64,000 bases of DNA, taken from the NCBI GenBank assembly GCA_016703425.1, contig JADJCA010000027.1, forward strand, positions 100,717 through 164,716, written 5' to 3'. Below the pieces are notes generated by a model, which worked only from the letters and a program-made list of their open reading frames with translations, had not been told where the DNA came from and ran no database searches. Source of the stretch: Myxococcales bacterium (GTDB lineage: Bacteria; Myxococcota_A; Polyangia; Polyangiales; Polyangiaceae). The position numbers and the translations under genes were made by a program. Shown here piece by piece: positions 15,902-24,405 of this stretch. Every line of letters starts with the position of its first letter. Position 1 is the first letter of the stretch.

Positions 15902-17575
15902 CTAACCGAGAATGTCGACGTACACCTGCGGCCGGGTCGCCTCGGCCGCGCCCATCCGCTCGAGGTGCGCGAGGCCCGCGAGGACGGTCCCCTCGTCCCA
16001 CGCGTCGCCGACGAGCTGAAAGCCAATGGGAAGACCGGCGGCGGTCTTGCCGACGGGGGCCGTGCCCGCCGGCAGGCCCGTCAGGTTCGCGAGAAACGCG
16101 TAGCGGCACGCTCGCGCCAGCGCGTGGCCGTCAATGAAGCCGCTGGCCATCTCCTGCGCCGTGACGGCCGGTGCCGCGTCGGCGGTCGTCGGCAGCGCCA
16201 AGAGGTCGATGTCTCGGAAGGCGTGGGCGACCTCCGCACGAAGGCCCGTGCGGAGCCGTTGGGCGTCGAGAAATTCGGTGGAAGATACACACGACAGCGC
16301 CGCGAATGACACTTGGACGTCGTGCCCCATCAGGTGGCCAAGCCGCTGGTAGTCGCGGGCGTTCAGCGCGAGGGCCTCGGGGCCGATGTTGAGCGCGCCG
16401 ATGCCAATGGCAAAACGCAACAGCTCGAGGCGCACGGGAACAAGGACCGCGCCTTCGCGCTCGAGGGCGCGAAGGGCCTCTCGTCCGCCGGCGGCCATCT
16501 CGGAGGAGGCGTCGGCCCACTCGCGCTCCTCGACGCCGACGCGCAGGCCTCGAACACCGCGACGAAGCGCGGCGCTGAGCGCCCGCTTGTCGATGGCGGG
16601 AGCGACGAACGTCTCCGGGTCCTCCGCGTCGCTGTGACCGATGCGCTCGAGGACGCCGGCGAGATCGACCGCGCTCGATGCGAGGGGACCGACGTGGGAC
16701 ATGCTCCCGCTGGCGAAGGTGCCACGCCGACTGACTCTTCCCCAAGTGGGCTTGAGGCCGAAGACGCCGTTCCACGCCGCGGGAATGCGCACCGACCCGC
16801 CGCCGTCGACGCCGAGCGCGAAGGGCACGAGACCGGTGGCGACGGCGACGCCGGAGCCCGTGGAGGAGCCGCCGGCCAGGTGTCCCGGCGCGTGCGGATT
16901 GCGCGGCATGGTCCGGAGGGCGTTCTGCCCGAGCGGCGACATCCCGTATTCGGTCATGGGCGTCGTGCCGAGAATGATGGCGCCGGCGGCGCGCAGCGCC
17001 TCCACGCAGGCCGCGTCCTGGCTCGCCGGCAGGTCGCTCAGGACCCTCGTACCGTTCTGGTGCAGCAGACCGGCGACGGCGCTCTGTTCCTTGATGGCGC
17101 AGGGCACTCCGTCGAAGGGCCCGAGCGTCGCCTTCGTTCGCCACCGCTCCGTCGAGGCCGCTGCCGCGCGCGTGGCCACGTCTTCGTCGCGTTGAAGCAA
17201 GACCGCGTGGGTCGGCGTGCGTGACTCGAGGTCGCGCGCTTTCTCGAAGCACCGTCGCACGACCTCACTCGGCGTGAGGTCGCCCCGCCCGTAGGCTTCT
17301 CCAATCTTCATCACCGTAGGGGCCCAGCCGCCGGCTGGCAGCGGCAGGTCGGCGGGGCCCGAGCGCGGCGGTCGTCCCGCCAGCGGCGTCAAGTTATGCA
17401 GCAGGCCTCCGCGCAGCCCCTCCGGGAGAGCCAAGAGCTCGTCTCCGCGGACGTCCTTTCGCAGGGCTCGATAGATGGAGTATGCGCCTCCGCGCGTGCG
17501 CGCAGCCCGCGCGAGGGTACGAAGCGGAACACCGGAGATGCGCGGGACAGGCATGACCTCCGATTTCGGCGACAT
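15902..17575 (-). CDS. Amidase-signature family hydrolase
   Basis: Predicted amidase of about 557 residues using the Ser-cisSer-Lys triad: K162 in CAIKEQ, S237 in GGSSTGSG and the nucleophile S261 in GGGSVRIPA. The 24-residue spacing between the two serines equals that of FAAH-type enzymes. An ~85-residue N-terminal extension precedes the catalytic domain. It stands alone, not with gatB/gatC, so a free-standing amide hydrolase is more likely than the GatA subunit. The start is uncertain: ATG 17575, ATG 17554 (GGAGGT only two bases away) or further upstream. Substrate unknown. Confidence 0.85.
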   Translation of the reverse strand: MSPKSEVMPVPRISGVPLRTLARAARTRGGAYSIYRALRKDVRGDELLALPEGLRGGLLHNLTPLAGRPPRSGPADLPLPAGGWAPTVMKIGEAYGRGDLTPSEVVRRCFEKARDLESRTPTHAVLLQRDEDVATRAAAASTERWRTKATLGPFDGVPCAIKEQSAVAGLLHQNGTRVLSDLPASQDAACVEALRAAGAIILGTTPMTEYGMSPLGQNALRTMPRNPHAPGHLAGGSSTGSGVAVATGLVPFALGVDGGGSVRIPAAWNGVFGLKPTWGRVSRRGTFASGSMSHVGPLASSAVDLAGVLERIGHSDAEDPETFVAPAIDKRALSAALRRGVRGLRVGVEEREWADASSEMAAGGREALRALEREGAVLVPVRLELLRFAIGIGALNIGPEALALNARDYQRLGHLMGHDVQVSFAALSCVSSTEFLDAQRLRTGLRAEVAHAFRDIDLLALPTTADAAPAVTAQEMASGFIDGHALARACRYAFLANLTGLPAGTAPVGKTAAGLPIGFQLVGDAWDEGTVLAGLAHLERMGAAEATRPQVYVDILG

Positions 17576-17706
17576 CGCTCTCGGCGTCAATCGCGCGCGG
17601 CGCGGCTCGGCTTTGGCCGGGCGTGCCGAACGACCGCCCGCTATTCGGACGGTCGTCCGCCGACGCCCCTTTCGCAACTCGCAAGACGGGCGCTATAACC
17701 GTCCCC

Positions 17707-18114
17707 ATGACGAACGTCGTGCCGGCCCACGTGTCGACCGCCATCACCGAAGGTATCCGCGTCACCGTCGAGTCGACGTACGTGGCGGAGCAGTCCTCGC
17801 CCCGCGAGCACCGCTACGTCTTCGCGTACACGGTCCGCATCGTCAACGAGGGCACGGGCGACGTGCAACTCCGCAGTCGCCACTGGATCATCACCGATGG
17901 CGCGGGCAAGGTCGACGAGGTGCGAGGTCCCGGTGTCGTGGGCAAGCAGCCGCGGCTCCAGCCTGGTGAGCGCTTCGAGTACACGAGCGGCTGCGTCCTT
18001 GAGACGCCGCGCGGCCAGATGAAGGGCAGCTACCAAATGGAGGGCGCCGACGGCCGCGGCTTCGACGCGAACATCGCGCCCTTCCTCTTGAGCCTCCCGC
18101 TCACCCTGAACTAG
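17707..18114 (+). CDS. apaG: ApaG domain protein
   Basis: ApaG/DUF525 protein of 135 residues with an immunoglobulin-like beta fold; E. coli ApaG has 125. Diagnostic stretches are YVFAYTVRIVNEG, LRSRHWIITDGAGKV and VVGKQPRLQPGERFEYTSGC. Its biochemical role is unsettled in general; it has been linked to Co2+ resistance and Mg2+ efflux in enterobacteria. The frame opens at 17623, but ATG 17707 matches where the family begins. It is followed after 17 bases by cyaY, which puts a metal-related gene next to the iron-sulfur cluster genes. Confidence 0.93.
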   Translation: MTNVVPAHVSTAITEGIRVTVESTYVAEQSSPREHRYVFAYTVRIVNEGTGDVQLRSRHWIITDGAGKVDEVRGPGVVGKQPRLQPGERFEYTSGCVLETPRGQMKGSYQMEGADGRGFDANIAPFLLSLPLTLN

Positions 18115-18131
18115 CCCGGCACACGAGCGCC

Positions 18132-18458
18132 ATGGACGAGTCAAAGTATCGCGACCTCGCGGAAGTTGCGTTCCGCCGCATCGAGGACGCCCTCAAGGAC
18201 GTCGACCCGGACGTCGTCGAGTGCGAGCGAACGCAAGGCGACGTCCTCACGCTGACCTTCTCGGGCCGACGCCGTTGCGTCATCAACACGCAGCGCCCCA
18301 CGCAGCAGATCTGGGTCGCCGCCAACGCGCGCGCCTGGCACTTCTCGTTCGACGAGGCTAGCGGCGCGTGGTGCGAAGCGAAGAGCGGTTCGAGCGAGCT
18401 CTTCGCGACGCTCCAAGCGATCGTGAAGGAGAGCGCGTCGCTGGATCTGTCGATCTAG
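18132..18458 (+). CDS. cyaY: Frataxin homologue CyaY
   Basis: Bacterial frataxin (108 aa), an iron-binding modulator of IscS in Fe-S cluster assembly. The acidic first helix (LAEVAFRRIEDALKDVDPD) and the beta-sheet core (VLTLTFSGRRRCVINTQRP, QIWVAANARAWHF) are typical. It probably shares a transcript with apaG and lies about 1.2 kb upstream of the ISC operon, separated by a minus-strand gene, so functional linkage is by proximity rather than by operon. Confidence 0.93.
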   Translation: MDESKYRDLAEVAFRRIEDALKDVDPDVVECERTQGDVLTLTFSGRRRCVINTQRPTQQIWVAANARAWHFSFDEASGAWCEAKSGSSELFATLQAIVKESASLDLSI

Positions 18459-18470
18459 TCGGGCGTCGAT

Positions 18471-18845
18471 CTAGAGCGAGTACTTCGTCGCGCGCTTGTC
18501 ACCGTGTTTGGTGATCTCGCCGGCGTCGCGGAGCTCCTTGAGCGGCTTTGCGAGCTTGTCGGCGGGCACGGATAGCGCGTCGGCGATGGACTTCGCTGCG
18601 ATGGGGCGCCCTGCGTCGCGGATCGTCGCAAGGGCCCGCTCTTTCAAATCGCTGCCGCCAGGCGCGCTGGCCCGACGCTGCGGGGGCTTGCCCACGACCG
18701 AGGTAGTGGGTCTCCGAGGCTTGGACGGCTCGGCCCCCAAGGCCGCGACCTCCGCAATCGAAACACTCCGAATGATTTCCACGAGTTTTAAGACAAACTG
18801 CCGCGTGGCCGCTTCAATCTCTTCCTCCAGGCGCGAGCGTCCCAT
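18471..18845 (-). CDS. Small putative winged-helix protein
   Basis: About 124 residues. The N-terminal 40 form an amphipathic helix (LEEEIEAATRQFVLKLVEII) that could mediate dimerisation; the middle is a basic Pro/Arg linker; the last 55 (LKERALATIRDAGRPIAAKS, then LSVPADKLAKPLKELRDAGE) look like a winged helix-turn-helix with a final beta-wing. ATG 18845 is preferred because GGGAGGAG lies nine bases before it; the frame stays open to 18971. Its last 13 bases nearly meet the cyaY stop. No known family named with confidence. Confidence 0.65.
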   Translation of the reverse strand: MGRSRLEEEIEAATRQFVLKLVEIIRSVSIAEVAALGAEPSKPRRPTTSVVGKPPQRRASAPGGSDLKERALATIRDAGRPIAAKSIADALSVPADKLAKPLKELRDAGEITKHGDKRATKYSL

Positions 18846-19033
18846 CGAGTCCGTCTCCTCCCCGTCGTTCGGGCGGTCGTTCGGGGCCATGCTCAGGCCG
18901 CGAGCGTGATACCGCAAGAAAACACTGAAAACGGCTTCCGCCAAGCGGCGCTCGCACACTCTCACGCGCACGTGAGCGTTAGTCCTTGACCCCCCGCGAG
19001 CATGCCGCTACGGATTCAGAGTCGATCCTGCAC

Positions 19034-19053
19034 GTCAGACTTGCGCGTCTGAC
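19034..19053. promoter_or_regulatory. Perfect inverted repeat upstream of the MerR-type gene
   Basis: GTCAGAC and GTCTGAC flank the six bases TTGCGC, giving a 20-base dyad about 140 bases before the regulator's likely start. The size suits a MerR-dimer operator, but no well-spaced -35/-10 pair is obvious around it, so an mRNA hairpin is the alternative. Confidence 0.4.
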
Positions 19054-19195
19054 TCCTCTGCTTCAGGGCGACCCGCCCCATGACCGTACGACTCCCCCTC
19101 GCGCCTCCGTCTGCTCCAGTTCCTTGGAGTCCGCGGACTTGCTTGCGCCCGCGGGGTCGCCGGGCCAGGGCCGGCTCGACAAGGCCGACCGTCTT

Positions 19196-19654
19196 ATGCG
19201 GGTGGGCGATCTGGCGACCGCCAGCGGGAAGACGGTACGGGCCATCCACCTGTACGAGGAGCTGGAGCTTCTGACCCCGGCGGCCCGCTCAAAGGGGCGC
19301 TACCGCCTCTACAACGACGAAGCGCTCGTGCGCATCCGCTGGATTGGCAAGCTCCAGGAGATGGGCTTCAGCCTCACGGAGATTCAGACCATCGTGAAAG
19401 AGTGGGAGCGCTCAAGCTCCGCACCTCGCGCGATGGTGCAAGTTCGCGAACTCTACAAGAAGAAGCTCGACGAGACGCGCGACGCGATGCGCCGCATGCG
19501 CGCCCTCGAGCACGACCTCCAAGCGAGCCTGACCTACCTCGACACTTGCGAGGTCTGCGATCCCGACCGCCTGCTCTCCGCCTGCAAGGCCTGTGACCAA
19601 CACGAATGCGACGCGCGCGTCCCTGATCTCGTGGCGGGCCTTCAAGCCAGCTAG
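19196..19654 (+). CDS. MerR-type regulator with five C-terminal cysteines
   Basis: Predicted 152-aa transcription factor. Residues 1-70 are a MerR winged helix (MRVGDLATASGKTVRAIHLY, then GRYRLYNDEALVRIRWIGKL). A dimerisation helix spans ~80-112. The tail has Cys at 118, 121, 130, 133 and 138 (CxxC, CxxC and a single Cys), suggestive of metal or Fe-S binding. The stop is 27 bases before the iscS start, so it heads the ISC operon where IscR sits in gammaproteobacteria. A frame runs back to 18986, but family alignment and the inverted repeat at 19034 favour ATG 19196. A cluster-sensing role is inferred. Confidence 0.85.
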   Translation: MRVGDLATASGKTVRAIHLYEELELLTPAARSKGRYRLYNDEALVRIRWIGKLQEMGFSLTEIQTIVKEWERSSSAPRAMVQVRELYKKKLDETRDAMRRMRALEHDLQASLTYLDTCEVCDPDRLLSACKACDQHECDARVPDLVAGLQAS

Positions 19655-19681
19655 CGCGTGCTTTCGACTTCCGAGGAACTC

Positions 19682-20905
19682 ATGACCATCAAGTTTCCGA
19701 TCTTCATGGACAACCACTCAACGACGCCGGTCGACCGCCGCGTGGTTGACGAGATGCTCCCCTATTTCACGGAAGTCTTCGGCAACGCCGCGAGCCGCAA
19801 CCATCCCTTCGGCTGGGCCGCCGAAGAGGCCGTCGACGTCGCCCGCGAGCGTGTCGCAAAGCTCATCGGCGCGCAAAGCGAAAAGGAGATCGTCTTCACC
19901 TCCGGCGCCACGGAATCGAACAACCTCGCCATCAAGGGCGTCGCCGAGTTCTACAAGGACAAGGGCAACCACATCATCACCACGGTCATCGAGCACAAGG
20001 CCGTGCTCGACACCTGCAAGCGCCTCGAGAAGCAGGGCTTCCAGGTGACCTACCTCCCCGTCGCGAAAGACGGTCGCGTCGATCCCGACGACATCAAGAA
20101 GGCCATCACCGACAAGACGATCCTCGTGTCCGTGATGCTCGCGAACAACGAGATCGGCACCGTGGAGCCGCTCGCCGAGATCGGCCGCATCACCCGCGAG
20201 CGCGGCGTGCTCCTTCACACCGACGCAGTGCAGGGCGTCGGCAAGGTCGACTTCGACGTGCAAGCGATGAACGTCGATCTCGCGTCCATCACGGCCCACA
20301 AGATGTACGGCCCCAAGGGCGTGGGCGCGCTCTACGTCCGCCGCGCGAAGCCGCGCGTCAGGCTCGTCGCCCAAATGGACGGCGGCGGCCATGAGCGAGG
20401 CAACCGCTCCGGCACGCTCAACGTTCCCGGCATCGTTGGCTTCGGCAAGGCCGCGGAGATCATGCGCACCGAAGGGCGCGAGGAGTCCGCGAAGATCCTC
20501 GCGCTCCGCGAGCGCCTCCGCACGCGGCTTCAGGGCGCCCTCGAAGAGGCCTTCGTCAACGGCTCTATGGACCATCGGCTGCCCGGTAACCTCAACCTCT
20601 CCTTCGCCTTCGTCGAGGGTGAGGCGCTCATGATGGCCATCAAGGACGTCGCCGTGAGCTCCGGTTCCGCGTGCACCTCTGCGAGCCTCGAGCCCAGCTA
20701 CGTCCTGCGGGCGCTCGGCGTCGGAGACGAGCTCGCGCACTCGAGCATTCGCTTCGGCATCGGTCGCTTCAACACGACCGAAGAGGTCGACTACGTCGCC
20801 GACCTCGTCATCGCCAAGGTGCAGAAGCTCCGCGACGTCTCGCCGCTCTACGAAATGTTCAAAGAAGGCATCGACCTAAAGAGCGTTGCCTGGGTCGCCC
20901 ACTGA
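19682..20905 (+). CDS. iscS: Cysteine desulfurase IscS
   Basis: PLP-dependent enzyme (407 aa; E. coli IscS has 404) that takes sulfur from cysteine and passes it as persulfide to IscU. The PLP lysine is K207 in SITAHKMYGPKG; the catalytic Cys is C331 in SSGSACTSAS on the mobile loop, in the group I context. The C-terminus retains the IscU-docking region. An in-frame GTG at 19658 is possible, but ATG 19682 has GAGG five to eight bases upstream and matches the family start. Confidence 0.97.
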   Translation: MTIKFPIFMDNHSTTPVDRRVVDEMLPYFTEVFGNAASRNHPFGWAAEEAVDVARERVAKLIGAQSEKEIVFTSGATESNNLAIKGVAEFYKDKGNHIITTVIEHKAVLDTCKRLEKQGFQVTYLPVAKDGRVDPDDIKKAITDKTILVSVMLANNEIGTVEPLAEIGRITRERGVLLHTDAVQGVGKVDFDVQAMNVDLASITAHKMYGPKGVGALYVRRAKPRVRLVAQMDGGGHERGNRSGTLNVPGIVGFGKAAEIMRTEGREESAKILALRERLRTRLQGALEEAFVNGSMDHRLPGNLNLSFAFVEGEALMMAIKDVAVSSGSACTSASLEPSYVLRALGVGDELAHSSIRFGIGRFNTTEEVDYVADLVIAKVQKLRDVSPLYEMFKEGIDLKSVAWVAH

Positions 20906-20985
20906 CGGGCGAGCGACGAGATTCCTCCGCTCCACGAAGCCCCCGGCCCGCAAGGCCCCGGGCCAGCAAGAAAGACGAGATTGCC

Positions 20986-21429
20986 ATGGCGTACAGCGAA
21001 AAAGTGGTCGAGCACACAGAGAACCCCCGCAACGTGGGCACCCTCGACAAGGCCGACCCGACCGTAGGGACGGGCCTCGTGGGCGCGCCCGCTTGCGGCG
21101 ACGTGATGCGACTGCAGATCCGCGTCGGCGAAGGCGGCGTCATCGAGGACGCCAAGTTCAAGACCTTCGGTTGCGGTTCGGCCATCGCGTCGTCGTCGCT
21201 GGCGACGGAGTGGATCAAAGGCCGCACCATCGACGAGGCGGAGACCATCAAGAACGTAGACATCGTGACGGAGCTGAACCTCCCGCCCGTGAAGATCCAC
21301 TGCTCGGTGCTCGCGGAGGACGCCATCAAGGCCGCCATCGCTGACTACCGCGCGAAGCAAGCCGCCGCCCGAGCCGCCTCCGCGCCCCGCGGCGAATCGC
21401 CCCGCACGGAAGCGAGCGAGACGAGGTGA
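20986..21429 (+). CDS. iscU: Fe-S cluster scaffold IscU
   Basis: Scaffold (147 aa) on which [2Fe-2S] clusters are built. The ligands fall at C37, D39, C63 and C106, exactly the E. coli numbering; PPVKIHCS carries the last Cys, but the chaperone-recognition LPPVK motif is intact (LNLPPVKIH). A ~20-residue Ala/Arg-rich C-terminal tail is extra. The open frame extends upstream through iscS in another frame; ATG 20986 is the homologous start. The stop overlaps the iscA start. Confidence 0.97.
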   Translation: MAYSEKVVEHTENPRNVGTLDKADPTVGTGLVGAPACGDVMRLQIRVGEGGVIEDAKFKTFGCGSAIASSSLATEWIKGRTIDEAETIKNVDIVTELNLPPVKIHCSVLAEDAIKAAIADYRAKQAAARAASAPRGESPRTEASETR

Positions 21430-21881
21430 TGACCGTGAGCCAAGTTGCCCAAACGCCTTCCGACGTGCCGCTCTCCGTCCGTGGCGGCGCAGACGTCGTC
21501 GTGCCCGCGTCGACGTCGACGCCCACCTCGACGGCGGCGCCGCCGTCGCGCGGCAGCATCACCGTGACGCCCGGCGCGGTCTCCGCGATTCGCAAGCAAA
21601 TCCAGAAGCGCGGTCGGGCCGAGACGGCGCTTCGCGTCGGCATCCGCGGCGGCGGGTGCTCTGGCTTCTCTTACGTCATCGAATTCCACGACGGGGCACC
21701 GCGCCCGAAGGACGTCATCTTCGACTACGACGACGTTCGCGTGCTCGTGGACCCGAAGAGCCTGCTCTACCTCAACGGCTCCACCCTCGATTGGGAGCAG
21801 ACGCTGATGCGACAGGGCTTCAAATTCGTGAACCCCAACGAGAAGTCGAGCTGCGGCTGCGGCCATTCTTTTACCGTCTGA
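21429..21881 (+). CDS. iscA: A-type Fe-S carrier IscA
   Basis: Carrier protein (150 aa) that receives clusters and delivers them to target enzymes. The three conserved cysteines are C77 (GGGCSGF) and C142/C144 (SSCGCGHSF). The first ~42 residues are an additional Ser/Thr/Pro/Val-rich segment not found in the roughly 107-residue E. coli protein. ATG 21429 overlaps the iscU stop by one base; a GTG three bases earlier is an alternative start. Confidence 0.95.
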   Translation: MTVSQVAQTPSDVPLSVRGGADVVVPASTSTPTSTAAPPSRGSITVTPGAVSAIRKQIQKRGRAETALRVGIRGGGCSGFSYVIEFHDGAPRPKDVIFDYDDVRVLVDPKSLLYLNGSTLDWEQTLMRQGFKFVNPNEKSSCGCGHSFTV

Positions 21882-21900
21882 GCGCTCGGAGCGCGTTGTC

Positions 21901-22446
21901 ATGGACCCTTTTGCTCTCCTCGGCATCGAGCGTCGCTTCGACGTGGACCTCCGGGCCGTGGAGCGGGCGCACCGGCACCTCTCGTGCGTCGTGCATCCGG
22001 ACCGGCAAGGGAGCGAGCCGCCGGGCGCGCGCGCCGAAGCGCTCGGACGGACGGCATCGCTCAACGAGGCCATGCGCATCGTGCGAGACCCCTTGCGACG
22101 GGCCGAGACGCTCCTCTCGCTGGCTGGCGCCGCGCGCGACGGCGAAGGGCCCATGGAGCAGTCCTTTCTAGCGAGCATGCTGGAGCTGCGCGAAGCGCTC
22201 GAAGACGCCAAAGACGCGCGGAACCTGTCCCGCGTGCGCGCCCTCGCCGAGACGGTTCTTGCGCGCGCCGAAGCCACGAAGGCGGAGCTCACGCAAGCGT
22301 TCCGCGGAGCCGATGAGAAGCCGGCCATGCTCGACGTCGCGCGCGCGCGGCTCGCCGAGCTGCGCTTCTTCATGCGGTTTGCCGAGGAGGCGAGCCTCGC
22401 CGAAGACGTGTTGTCGGAAGGTGGCGGCGCGCCGCTGGAAGGATGA
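21901..22446 (+). CDS. hscB: J-domain co-chaperone HscB
   Basis: Co-chaperone (181 aa) that brings IscU to HscA and stimulates its ATPase. The N-terminal J domain has the invariant HPD at residues 32-34 (VVHPDRQG). The C-terminal three-helix IscU-binding domain (MEQSFLASMLELREALEDAK onward) includes the typical SFL-MELRE stretch. It is four bases upstream of hscA. Confidence 0.94.
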   Translation: MDPFALLGIERRFDVDLRAVERAHRHLSCVVHPDRQGSEPPGARAEALGRTASLNEAMRIVRDPLRRAETLLSLAGAARDGEGPMEQSFLASMLELREALEDAKDARNLSRVRALAETVLARAEATKAELTQAFRGADEKPAMLDVARARLAELRFFMRFAEEASLAEDVLSEGGGAPLEG

Positions 22447-22450
22447 GGCC

Positions 22451-24361
22451 ATGACCCTCCTCGAAATCTTCGACCCGCTCGCGGCCCCGCGAGCCATTGG
22501 CATCGATCTTGGCACGACCAACTCGGTCGTCGCGTGTGTGAAGAACGAGCGGCCCGAGCCCGTCGCCGACTGCAACCTCGAGGTGCTTGTGCCGAGCGTC
22601 GTCTCTTACCGCGAGGGCGGCGAGATCATCGTTGGGGCGCGTGCGCTGGCGGAGGCGTCGGCCTTCCCGTCGAGCACCATCGCCAGCGTGAAGCGCTTCA
22701 TGGGCCGCGGCGCCGACGACGCGCAGACGAAGCAGGCGGGCCCCTACGAGCTCCTCGCGCCGGATGCTGGCGAAGCCAACATCGTCCGGTTCCGCGTGGC
22801 GGGCGACCGCGCCATCACGCCGGTCGAGGTAAGCGCTGACCTTCTCCGAGCGCTTCGCCGTCGTGCGGAAGACGAACTCGGCGCCGTCGGTGGCGTCGTC
22901 ATCACCGTGCCGGCCTACTTCGACGACGCACAACGGCAGGCGACCAAAGACGCGGGGCGCCTCGCGGGCCTCGAGGTCCTGCGCCTCTTGAACGAGCCCA
23001 CGGCGGCGGCCCTGGCCTACGGCCTCGACAAGAAGCAGAATGGGCACTTCGTCGTCTTCGATCTCGGGGGCGGGACGTTCGACGTGACGGTGTTGCTCCT
23101 GGAAGACGGCGTCTTTCAGGTTAAGTCTACCGGCGGCGACAGCGCCCTCGGCGGTGACGACATGGACCACGCCATCGCCGAGGACATCTTCCGCACGCTC
23201 GGCTGGAGCGGAGCGCCGACGTCTCCCGCGACGATTCCTGCGGCCGTTGTCCGGCTCGTCCTCGACGAGGCGCGCAAGCTGAAGCACGCCCTGACGACCC
23301 GCGAGAGTGCCGGCGAGCTCATGCTCGACGCCCAGGGCGGCGCTTCGATGTACGAGCTCACGCGCACCCGCTTTGAGGCGTTCGTGGCGCCCCTCTTGGA
23401 GCGCGCTGGAGCCGCGTGTCGTCGCGCGCTCAAGGACTCGGGCCTCAAAGCCAGCGAGCTCGACGGCATCATCCTCGTGGGCGGCGCGACGCGCGTCCCC
23501 GCGGTGCGCGCGTTCGTGGAGCGTCTCTTCGGTCGGGCGCCGCTGACCGACATCGACCCCGATCAGGTCGTCGCCCTCGGCGCCGCCATTCAAGCCGACA
23601 TCCTTGCGAGCCATGAGAAGCGCGACGACGTGCTCCTCCTCTACGTCATCCCGCTGTCGTTGGGCATCGAGGTGGGCGGCGGCGTCGTCGACAAAATCCT
23701 CCCGCGCAACACGACCGTACCCACGGCCGCCCGCGCGACGTACACGACGCAGGAAGACAAGCAGACGGGCTTCGTCATTCACGTCGTGCAAGGCGAGCGA
23801 GAGCTCGCCGTCGATTGCCGCAGCCTCGCGACCTTCACGCTGAAGGGGATTCCCCCTTTGGCCGCCGGCTTGGCCAAGCTCGAGGTGACGTTTCGTGTCG
23901 ACGAGAACGGCATCCTCGCGGTCCACGCAAAGGAGCTGACCACCGGTGTTGAGCAGGTCGTGGAGGTTAAGCCGTCCTACGGTCTCGACGACGAAGCCGT
24001 CGAGGCGATGCTCATGGCGGCCCTCGACCACGGCGAGGAGGATCTGCTGCTCCGCAAGCTCGCCGAGAATCGCGTCGAAGCCCACCGCATCGCGGCGGCT
24101 ACCGAGAAGGCCGTGACGGACGACGCAGCGCTCCTCGTTGGCGCCGAAGGGGAACGCATCGGCGCGGCGCTCGCCGCCCTCCGCGCAGCCGCCGAGGGCA
24201 ACGACGCGACGGCCATCCACGCCGCCATCGACGCGCTCGACAAGGAGACGCGAGCCTTCGCCGGAAGGCGCATGGATCGAGCGGTCGCCTTGGCGGCCGT
24301 CGGCAAGAACGTGGCCGAAGTCGAGGGCTCGCTCGCCACGCACGACACGACGTCCCACTGA
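22451..24361 (+). CDS. hscA: Hsp70-type chaperone HscA
   Basis: Specialised DnaK-like ATPase (636 aa; E. coli 616) that drives cluster transfer from IscU. The nucleotide-binding domain shows IGIDLGTTNSVVA, VVFDLGGGTFDVTVL and ILVGGATRVPAVRA; the substrate domain begins near LSLGIEVGGGVVDKILPRN and is followed by a helical lid. ATG 22451 is four bases after hscB; the longer frame overlaps hscB and is not homologous. HscA identity rests on operon position as well as sequence. Confidence 0.95.
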   Translation: MTLLEIFDPLAAPRAIGIDLGTTNSVVACVKNERPEPVADCNLEVLVPSVVSYREGGEIIVGARALAEASAFPSSTIASVKRFMGRGADDAQTKQAGPYELLAPDAGEANIVRFRVAGDRAITPVEVSADLLRALRRRAEDELGAVGGVVITVPAYFDDAQRQATKDAGRLAGLEVLRLLNEPTAAALAYGLDKKQNGHFVVFDLGGGTFDVTVLLLEDGVFQVKSTGGDSALGGDDMDHAIAEDIFRTLGWSGAPTSPATIPAAVVRLVLDEARKLKHALTTRESAGELMLDAQGGASMYELTRTRFEAFVAPLLERAGAACRRALKDSGLKASELDGIILVGGATRVPAVRAFVERLFGRAPLTDIDPDQVVALGAAIQADILASHEKRDDVLLLYVIPLSLGIEVGGGVVDKILPRNTTVPTAARATYTTQEDKQTGFVIHVVQGERELAVDCRSLATFTLKGIPPLAAGLAKLEVTFRVDENGILAVHAKELTTGVEQVVEVKPSYGLDDEAVEAMLMAALDHGEEDLLLRKLAENRVEAHRIAAATEKAVTDDAALLVGAEGERIGAALAALRAAAEGNDATAIHAAIDALDKETRAFAGRRMDRAVALAAVGKNVAEVEGSLATHDTTSH

Positions 24362-24405
24362 CCGATTCTCACCGCAGTCGAAGAGCGCGATCGATCGAGG
24401 AGCAA

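Noticed and set aside
15902..17575. GatA subunit of the tRNA amidotransferase
   Set aside because: The catalytic triad fits the wider amidase family; gatB and gatC are absent and the long N-terminal extension is unlike GatA.
22370..24358. 662-codon minus-strand frame over hscA
   Set aside because: Mirror of a strongly coding gene; no recognisable motif.
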